This document shows positions 59,096 to 64,000 of a DNA stretch of 64,000 bases, one piece after another; positions within the stretch are counted from its first letter, which is position 1, and every line of letters starts with the position of its first letter. The stretch spans positions 806,001-870,000 of the forward strand of contig NZ_AP025460.1 in NCBI RefSeq assembly GCF_024347315.1, written 5' to 3'. Made by a program: the position numbers and the translations under genes. This DNA is from Vibrio atlanticus. Lineage in GTDB: Bacteria; Pseudomonadota; Gammaproteobacteria; Enterobacterales; Vibrionaceae. The notes under the pieces were generated by a model. It did not search any database. It was not told where the DNA came from and saw only the letters and a list, made by a program, of their open reading frames with translations.

Positions 59096-59403
59096 TATAT
59101 GTTCGCTCGATCGTTAGTTTAATTTAAGGGAGCAAATCGCCCATTATTCATCCGCTAGCTCCGTTCGTCATAATTCGGTATTCAATTTTATGACAGGCTC
59201 TAGCGGCAAGCGGCGTATTGTACTGGTTTCAAAACCGACTGACTAGTAGTCTGAACAAATCTCTTATGTAGTGGTTTTTATTATTGTTAACGCCATATAC
59301 CATAAGGGATAACCCTTTTTTCGAATAAGGTTTTTGGTTACAAGTTCGTTATGAAAAAGTACAATCAAAAACAGTCAAAGAATCAAACTGATAAGTACAA
59401 AAT
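59096..59403. other. divergent promoter region between miaB and ubiF
   Basis: 308 bp with no gene. It holds a large two-part hairpin (CCGCTAG at 59152-59158 with CTAGCGG at 59200-59206, enclosing TCATAA / TTATGA) and a short AAGGG / CCCTT stem followed by T6 (59305-59322). Confidence 0.4.
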
Positions 59404-60579
59404 ATGAACAGTCACGATATTGTAGTCGTCGGTGGCGGCATGGTTGGTGCAGCAACAGCAATCGGTTTTGCAAAGCAAGGTCTGAGTGTTGCGGTGATCG
59501 AAGGTTTTGCCCCACAAGCTTTTGATGAGTCGCAAGCGATGGACATTCGTGTGTCAGCGATTTCTCAAGCATCGGTCGATTTGCTTGAAGATCTTGGTGC
59601 ATGGCAAAGTATTGCAGCGATGCGCGTCTGTTCTTACAAGCGATTGGAAACTTGGGAACACCCAGAGTGTCGTACTCGGTTTGATGCTGCATCTCTTGAT
59701 TTACCTCGTTTAGGTTACATCGTTGAGAATCGATTAATCCAATTGGGTTTATGGGCTCAGTTTGATGCCTACAACAATCTCGAACTGTTATGTCCAGAAA
59801 AGCTCGATGAGATTGAGTTTGGTGAAACCAATATAGTCAAGCTTCAGTCGGGTACTCAGTTGTCAGCGAAGTGGGTGGTTGGCGCTGATGGCGCAAATTC
59901 AGCCGTCCGTCAGCAAGCAGGGATTGGTATTACGGCTTGGGATTACCGACAGCACTGCATGCTTATCAACGTAGAAACAGAACAGCCTCAGCAAGATATT
60001 ACTTGGCAGCAATTTTTACCAAGTGGTCCTCGTTCATTTTTGCCTTTGTGTTCTCTAATCTCTGACGATCAAGAAGTCGGGCAGGGCTCGTTAGTTTGGT
60101 ATGATTCTCCACTGCGTATTAAGCAACTGTCAGCAATGCCCCCTGAAAAACTACGTAATGAAGTACTTACTCACTTTCCTAAAGAGTTAGGTGATATCAA
60201 AGTTTTGAACTCGGGTTCTTTTCCTCTGACACGACGTCATGCTCAATCATACTCAAAGAATAACTGTATTTTAGTCGGGGACTCTGCACATACGATTAAC
60301 CCTCTAGCAGGGCAGGGTGTTAACTTGGGTTTTAAAGATGTGGCAGCACTATTGGATATCACCCAAGGTAAAGGTGAATTGAATCAATCTGTGGCGAGAC
60401 GCTATGAAGTGATCAGAAGAGGTGACAATCTAATGATGCAAAGTGGCATGGACTTTTTCTACAAAACGTTTAGCAATGACATTGGCCCACTTAAGTTTGT
60501 GCGTAATGCTGCACTAAAGCTAGCAGAAAACTCAGGGCCGATTAAATCACAGGTACTTAAATACGCTTTAGGGTTGTGA
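59404..60579 (+). CDS. ubiF: UbiF, hydroxylase of ubiquinone synthesis
   Basis: A 391-residue FAD monooxygenase of the UbiH/UbiF/VisC group. It hydroxylates C6 of the demethoxyubiquinone ring. The FAD motif is VVGGGMVGAATAIGFAKQG at the N-terminus, and the second FAD site is GDSAHTINPLAGQGVNLGF near 297-315. Identity as UbiF rather than UbiH or UbiI rests mainly on position, since in E. coli ubiF also lies between miaB and the gln/leu/met tRNAs. Its quinone product is the substrate of Na+-NQR. A terminator follows. Confidence 0.9.
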   Translation: MNSHDIVVVGGGMVGAATAIGFAKQGLSVAVIEGFAPQAFDESQAMDIRVSAISQASVDLLEDLGAWQSIAAMRVCSYKRLETWEHPECRTRFDAASLDLPRLGYIVENRLIQLGLWAQFDAYNNLELLCPEKLDEIEFGETNIVKLQSGTQLSAKWVVGADGANSAVRQQAGIGITAWDYRQHCMLINVETEQPQQDITWQQFLPSGPRSFLPLCSLISDDQEVGQGSLVWYDSPLRIKQLSAMPPEKLRNEVLTHFPKELGDIKVLNSGSFPLTRRHAQSYSKNNCILVGDSAHTINPLAGQGVNLGFKDVAALLDITQGKGELNQSVARRYEVIRRGDNLMMQSGMDFFYKTFSNDIGPLKFVRNAALKLAENSGPIKSQVLKYALGL

Positions 60580-60611
60580 TTGGTTAGTCCAAATTATTGA
60601 GTTATAAAAAG

Positions 60612-60637
60612 AAGGAGAGCTGAGGCTCTCCTTTTTT
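60612..60637 (+). terminator. rho-independent terminator after ubiF
   Basis: AAGGAGAGC / GCTCTCCTT, 9 bp, 4-base loop, T6. Confidence 0.9.
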
Positions 60638-60650
60638 GATTTCGTGATAG

Positions 60651-60692
60651 TGCTTAGTGCTTAGTGCTTAGTGCTTAGTGCTTAGTGCTTAG
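60651..60692. repeat. heptamer tandem repeat TGCTTAG, six copies
   Basis: Six perfect TGCTTAG units, followed by a degenerate seventh (TTCTTAA). It ends 10 bp from the lactonase stop codon and follows the ubiF terminator. Confidence 0.97.
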
Positions 60693-60701
60693 TTCTTAAT
60701 A

Positions 60702-61742
60702 CTATTGCGTTACACACACAGGTGCATCGATGGCTAAAGAGCATCCAGTATAGGTGAGGGAGCCATCTTCAATATCTCGTTTGAATGATGTGAGGTTGTT
60801 GGAATGCTGGTTTGCGGCGATAAGCCATTGCCCGTCTTTAGTGATATGAAAGTCGCGAGGGAACTTACCTTCAACATCGTAACTATCCATAAAAATGAGC
60901 TTTTGAGTGACGGAGTCTATTCTAAAACAACTGATTCTGGATTGATGTCGGCAAGACACATAAAGGAATTGCTCATCTGGCGATAGCTTAATCGCAGCTG
61001 CGGCTTCTCCTTTCTCCATATTAGGCAATGCATCAATCTCTTCCACTAGATTCCAAATGCCCAAAGACTTTTCTAAAATCAATATTGTTTCAGAGAGCTC
61101 ACACACCACATAGGCTCTATCTTCAGCTTGATTAAAGATTAAGTGACGAGGTCCATTCCCTGCACGTACTTTGATAGATTGCATTGGTTCATCAAGGAAC
61201 TCTTCTTGCTCTTCGTCAAAGCAATAGAAGTTGATTCGATCGACTCCGAGATCGACTGTGACAAACTGCGGAGAGTTCTTCAGGAAAAGGCTTTGATGAG
61301 CATGTGGGCCCGATTGTCTTTCTGCATTAGGTCCAGAACCAACCATATTGAGTGTTTTGAGCCGTTTATCGATATTGCCATTGATACTTAAACTAAAGAT
61401 ATCGAATGTCCCTGATGAATATTGCGATGTAATAGCAAACTTATTGTGGGGATCTATCGTGATATGACAAGGGTGATCTCCTGAGATTGGCCCAGTATTT
61501 GACGCTATTGTTGAATTAGAATTCGGTATATGAATCAGTTGGGGTTGCATCTTTTGGTCAACTTCAGAAGCTGTGTAGATCCCTAGCTTTGTCGTGGTGA
61601 CAAACGAGGGGTTAGTGCAGGCCGCTATAAGCTCTAAAGGCAACAGCGTTCCCGTTTCTAGATCTAACTGAGTTTGATATAAACCTTGGCTATTACTTGG
61701 AGAATCTGTGTAGCAACCGATCGTTAAAGGGAGGGTTTTCAT
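60702..61742 (-). CDS. lactonase family beta-propeller (6-phosphogluconolactonase-like)
   Basis: A 346-residue seven-bladed propeller of the Pgl/lactonase family (PF10282 type). Repeated blade segments are visible: GPRHLIFNQAEDRAYVVCEL, KLSPDEQFLYVSCR and FHITKDGQWLIAANQHSNNL, with the typical GDHPCHITIDPHNKF and SGPHAHQ. In E. coli the relative hydrolyses 6-phosphogluconolactone; here the substrate is not certain. It is on the minus strand between ubiF and the tRNA array, which is also minus-strand, but a terminator lies in between. Confidence 0.88.
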   Translation of the reverse strand: MKTLPLTIGCYTDSPSNSQGLYQTQLDLETGTLLPLELIAACTNPSFVTTTKLGIYTASEVDQKMQPQLIHIPNSNSTIASNTGPISGDHPCHITIDPHNKFAITSQYSSGTFDIFSLSINGNIDKRLKTLNMVGSGPNAERQSGPHAHQSLFLKNSPQFVTVDLGVDRINFYCFDEEQEEFLDEPMQSIKVRAGNGPRHLIFNQAEDRAYVVCELSETILILEKSLGIWNLVEEIDALPNMEKGEAAAAIKLSPDEQFLYVSCRHQSRISCFRIDSVTQKLIFMDSYDVEGKFPRDFHITKDGQWLIAANQHSNNLTSFKRDIEDGSLTYTGCSLAIDAPVCVTQ

Positions 61743-61866
61743 AGGCAGTCATACTCAGTTAGGAAATGGAGCAGACATTGTCTAATAAAATCGTAGTAAA
61801 AGTGAGGTTATAGGAGAGAATACTTGGTGACTTGGCTTGCAGATTTACATATTCCAGATAAAACAA

Positions 61867-61888
61867 AACCCAGCTAAAAAGCTGGGTT
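61867..61888 (-). terminator. terminator of the tRNA array
   Basis: AACCCAGC / GCTGGGTT, 8 bp, 6-base loop. Minus strand continues TTGTTTTATC. It is the only terminator seen for the whole array. Confidence 0.88.
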
Positions 61889-61899
61889 CTATTCAATGA

Positions 61900-61984
61900 T
61901 GGTGCGGTCGGAGAGACTTGAACTCTCACACCTCTCGGCGCCAGAACCTAAATCTGGTGCGTCTACCAATTCCGCCACGACCGC
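61900..61984 (-). tRNA. tRNA-Leu (UAG)
   Basis: 85 bases with encoded CCA. Acceptor GCGGTCG / CGACCGC, long variable arm, anticodon loop TTTAGGT. Downstream-most gene of the array, next to the terminator. Confidence 0.98.
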
Positions 61985-62061
61985 AGCAAATCTTTATAGT
62001 TATATCGATATTGGTGATTCAATATAACGTTGTTTGTACTTTTTCTTTCATAAAGAAAGAA

Positions 62062-62138
62062 TGGTGGCTACTGCGGGATTCGAACCTGCGACCCCATCAT
62101 TATGAGTGATGTGCTCTAACCAACTGAGCTAAGTAGCC
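62062..62138 (-). tRNA. tRNA-Met (CAU), elongator
   Basis: 77 bases with CCA. Acceptor GGCTACT / AGTAGCC, anticodon loop CTCATAA. Sequence is close to E. coli metT, not to initiator tRNA or tRNA-Ile2. Confidence 0.96.
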
Positions 62139-62190
62139 AATAATGAATTTTTATGTATTCACTATTTTATCTCTAATTAAAGAGAAATAA

Positions 62191-62275
62191 TGGTGCGGTC
62201 GGAGAGACTTGAACTCTCACACCTCTCGGCGCCAGAACCTAAATCTGGTGCGTCTACCAATTCCGCCACGACCGC
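62191..62275 (-). tRNA. tRNA-Leu (UAG)
   Basis: Identical by eye to the copy at 61900; CCA encoded. Confidence 0.98.
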
Positions 62276-62384
62276 AGCAAATCTTTATAGTTATATCGAC
62301 ATTGGTGGTTCGATGTAACGTTGTGCTCTTGGTTTGCTATCTAGCTTAAAAATAAGCTAAGTAAAAAACAAAGAGTTTAAATAG

Positions 62385-62459
62385 TGGCTGGGCTACCTGG
62401 ATTCGAACCAGGGAATGCTGGCATCAAAAGCCAGTGCCTTACCGCTTGGCGATAGCCCA
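62385..62459 (-). tRNA. tRNA-Gln (UUG)
   Basis: 75 bases with CCA. Acceptor TGGGCTA / TAGCCCA, anticodon loop TTTTGAT. It starts with U1, usual for gamma-proteobacterial tRNA-Gln. Confidence 0.98.
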
Positions 62460-62489
62460 ACAATGATATCAATTAAGATATCTAAATAA

Positions 62490-62574
62490 TGGTGCGGTCG
62501 GAGAGACTTGAACTCTCACACCTCTCGGCGCCAGAACCTAAATCTGGTGCGTCTACCAATTCCGCCACGACCGC
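62490..62574 (-). tRNA. tRNA-Leu (UAG)
   Basis: Same sequence as the other Leu copies; CCA encoded; 30 bases from the neighbouring Gln gene. Confidence 0.98.
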
Positions 62575-62683
62575 AGCAAATCTTTATAGTTATATCGACA
62601 TTGGTGGTTCGATGTAACGTTGTGCTCTTGGTTTGCTATCTAGCTTAAAAATAAGCTAAGTAAAAAACAAAGAGTTTTAATAG

Positions 62684-62758
62684 TGGCTGGGCTACCTGGA
62701 TTCGAACCAGGGAATGCTGGCATCAAAAGCCAGTGCCTTACCGCTTGGCGATAGCCCA
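62684..62758 (-). tRNA. tRNA-Gln (UUG)
   Basis: Same sequence as the copy at 62385; CCA encoded. Confidence 0.98.
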
Positions 62759-62788
62759 ACAATGATATCAATTAAGATATCTAAATAA

Positions 62789-62873
62789 TGGTGCGGTCGG
62801 AGAGACTTGAACTCTCACACCTCTCGGCGCCAGAACCTAAATCTGGTGCGTCTACCAATTCCGCCACGACCGC
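62789..62873 (-). tRNA. tRNA-Leu (UAG)
   Basis: Same as the other Leu copies; its 5' flank is the one divergent spacer of the array (62874-62960). Confidence 0.98.
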
Positions 62874-62960
62874 AGCAAAGCTTTCCTCTCAACTAAGCAA
62901 AGAGCTTAGCGAAGAGTATATAGTTAAGAAGACTTATGGTTTGTCTAAGTAACGTTGTAA

Positions 62961-63035
62961 TGGCTGGGCTACCTGGATTCGAACCAGGGAATGCTGGCAT
63001 CAAAAGCCAGTGCCTTACCGCTTGGCGATAGCCCA
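62961..63035 (-). tRNA. tRNA-Gln (UUG)
   Basis: Same as the other Gln copies. Its 5' spacer is the short variant (AGGATATCATTT type). Confidence 0.98.
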
Positions 63036-63064
63036 ACAGGATATCATTTAAGATATCTAAATAA

Positions 63065-63149
63065 TGGTGCGGTCGGAGAGACTTGAACTCTCACACCTCT
63101 CGGCGCCAGAACCTAAATCTGGTGCGTCTACCAATTCCGCCACGACCGC
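63065..63149 (-). tRNA. tRNA-Leu (UAG)
   Basis: Same as the other Leu copies; starts the second Leu-Met-Leu block. Confidence 0.98.
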
Positions 63150-63226
63150 AGCAAATCTTTATAGTTATATCGATATTGGTGATTCAATATAACGTTGTTT
63201 GTATTTTTTCTTTCATAAAGAAAGAA

Positions 63227-63303
63227 TGGTGGCTACTGCGGGATTCGAACCTGCGACCCCATCATTATGAGTGATGTGCTCTAACCAACTGAGCTAAGTA
63301 GCC
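63227..63303 (-). tRNA. tRNA-Met (CAU), elongator
   Basis: Same sequence as the copy at 62062; CCA encoded. Confidence 0.96.
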
Positions 63304-63355
63304 AATAATGAATTTTTATGTATTCACTATTTTATCTCTAATTAAAGAGAAATAA

Positions 63356-63440
63356 TGGTGCGGTCGGAGAGACTTGAACTCTCACACCTCTCGGCGCCAG
63401 AACCTAAATCTGGTGCGTCTACCAATTCCGCCACGACCGC
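63356..63440 (-). tRNA. tRNA-Leu (UAG)
   Basis: Same as the other Leu copies. Confidence 0.98.
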
Positions 63441-63551
63441 AGCAAATCTTTATAGTTATATCGACATTGGTGATTCGATGTAACGTTGTGCTCTTTGGTT
63501 TGCTATCTAGCTTAAAAAAATAAGCTAAGTAAAAACAAAGAGTTTTAATAG

Positions 63552-63626
63552 TGGCTGGGCTACCTGGATTCGAACCAGGGAATGCTGGCATCAAAAGCCA
63601 GTGCCTTACCGCTTGGCGATAGCCCA
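63552..63626 (-). tRNA. tRNA-Gln (UUG)
   Basis: Same as the other Gln copies; its 3' spacer to the next Leu carries small indels against the other spacers. Confidence 0.98.
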
Positions 63627-63656
63627 ACAATGATATCAATTAAGATATCTAAATAA

Positions 63657-63741
63657 TGGTGCGGTCGGAGAGACTTGAACTCTCACACCTCTCGGCGCCA
63701 GAACCTAAATCTGGTGCGTCTACCAATTCCGCCACGACCGC
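63657..63741 (-). tRNA. tRNA-Leu (UAG)
   Basis: Same as the other Leu copies. Confidence 0.98.
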
Positions 63742-63850
63742 AGCAAATCTTTATAGTTATATCGACATTGGTGATTCGATGTAACGTTGTGCTCTTGGTT
63801 TGCTGTCTAGCTTAAAAATAAGCTAAGTAAAAAACAAAGAGTTTTAATAG

Positions 63851-63925
63851 TGGCTGGGCTACCTGGATTCGAACCAGGGAATGCTGGCATCAAAAGCCAG
63901 TGCCTTACCGCTTGGCGATAGCCCA
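63851..63925 (-). tRNA. tRNA-Gln (UUG)
   Basis: Same as the other Gln copies; 5' spacer is the AGGATATCATTT variant, as at 62961. Confidence 0.98.
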
Positions 63926-63954
63926 ACAGGATATCATTTAAGATATCTAAATAA

Positions 63955-64000
63955 TGGTGCGGTCGGAGAGACTTGAACTCTCACACCTCTCGGCGCCAGA
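63955..64000 (-). tRNA. tRNA-Leu (UAG), cut by window edge
   Basis: The 3' 46 bases including CCA match the other Leu copies. The 5' part lies beyond the window (expected end 64039). Confidence 0.95.

Larger units (their letters stand above)
61900..64000 (-). repeat. modular tRNA array, 15 genes (last cut)
   Basis: The order of transcription (high to low coordinate) is Leu-Gln-Leu-Gln-Leu-Met-Leu-Gln-Leu-Gln-Leu-Gln-Leu-Met-Leu. Every second gene is Leu(UAG). The Leu-Met-Leu block 61900-62275 recurs at 63065-63440, 376 bp each with a single difference I can see. Gln-Leu spacers are 27-30 bases with GATATC copies; most Leu-Gln spacers are about 110 bases with a TAGCTTA/TAAGCTA hairpin. One Leu-Gln spacer (62874-62960) is different. 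Confidence 0.97.

Noticed and set aside
61918..63639. Short open frames across the tRNA array (61918-62109, 63083-63274, 63382-63639)
   Set aside because: They lie over tRNA genes, repeat with them, and have no ribosome binding site.
61900..64000. Regular repeat-spacer pattern resembling a CRISPR array
   Set aside because: The repeated units fold as complete tRNAs with anticodons and encoded CCA. Spacers are themselves repeated rather than unique, and there are no cas genes.
1..64000. Prophage, defence island or toxin-antitoxin system
   Set aside because: All larger genes belong to conserved housekeeping families in a largely conserved order; no integrase, capsid, restriction or toxin gene was seen.

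Overview
The window is a piece of the main chromosome of a marine gammaproteobacterium, almost certainly a Vibrio. The evidence is a full nqrABCDEF sodium pump followed by apbE and nqrM, an OmpK/Tsx-type porin, recC-recB-recD without ptrA between them, a DUF2850 protein, and a lipA-to-ubiF cell-envelope block ending in a large tRNA-Leu/Gln/Met array. I cannot fix the species from sequence alone. No prophage, insertion sequence, CRISPR array or integron was seen; nearly all of it is conserved core genome.

Layout. 1-9345: recC (5' end outside the window), a 427-bp spacer, then recB and recD, which overlap by one base (the RecBCD exonuclease). 9427-18000: a small unknown gene, argA, a DUF2850 membrane protein, mltA, tcdA-csdE, csdA facing them across a palindromic repeat, panE and ompK. 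18332-24005: a DUF4397 lipoprotein, an AmpG-like transporter, yajG-ppiA, rlmG and bolA. 24525-31814: the Na+-NQR operon with its two maturation factors (ApbE attaches FMN; NqrM is needed for the iron site). 31946-37968: a dual-receiver diguanylate cyclase on the other strand, dinB under a perfect LexA box, an unusual recQ paralogue, a GreA/B-like factor and a DUF2884 protein. 38257-39618: an NSS-family sodium symporter.

39773-59095: a long minus-strand block for lipoylation (lipA, lipB, ybeD), peptidoglycan elongation (dacA, rlpA, rodA, mrdA), ribosome biogenesis (rlmH, rsfS, ybeY), replication (holA), outer-membrane and lipoprotein assembly (lptE, lnt), leuS, corC, phoH and miaB. This follows the order known in Escherichia coli, with some E. 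coli genes absent. ybeL runs the other way between leuS and lnt. ubiF and a lactonase follow.

61900-64000: fifteen minus-strand tRNA genes (eight Leu-UAG, five Gln-UUG, two elongator Met), with the last Leu cut by the window edge. They are built from repeated modules with almost identical spacers and end at one terminator. This is the most striking structure here and corresponds to the metT-leuW-gln operon of E. coli, much expanded. Other points worth a second look are the repeat that supplies the csdA stop codon, the recQ paralogue with its zinc cysteines moved to the C-terminus, a 12-bp inverted repeat overlapping the likely nqr promoter, mutually exclusive hairpins before mltA, and two heptamer tandem repeats between convergent genes.
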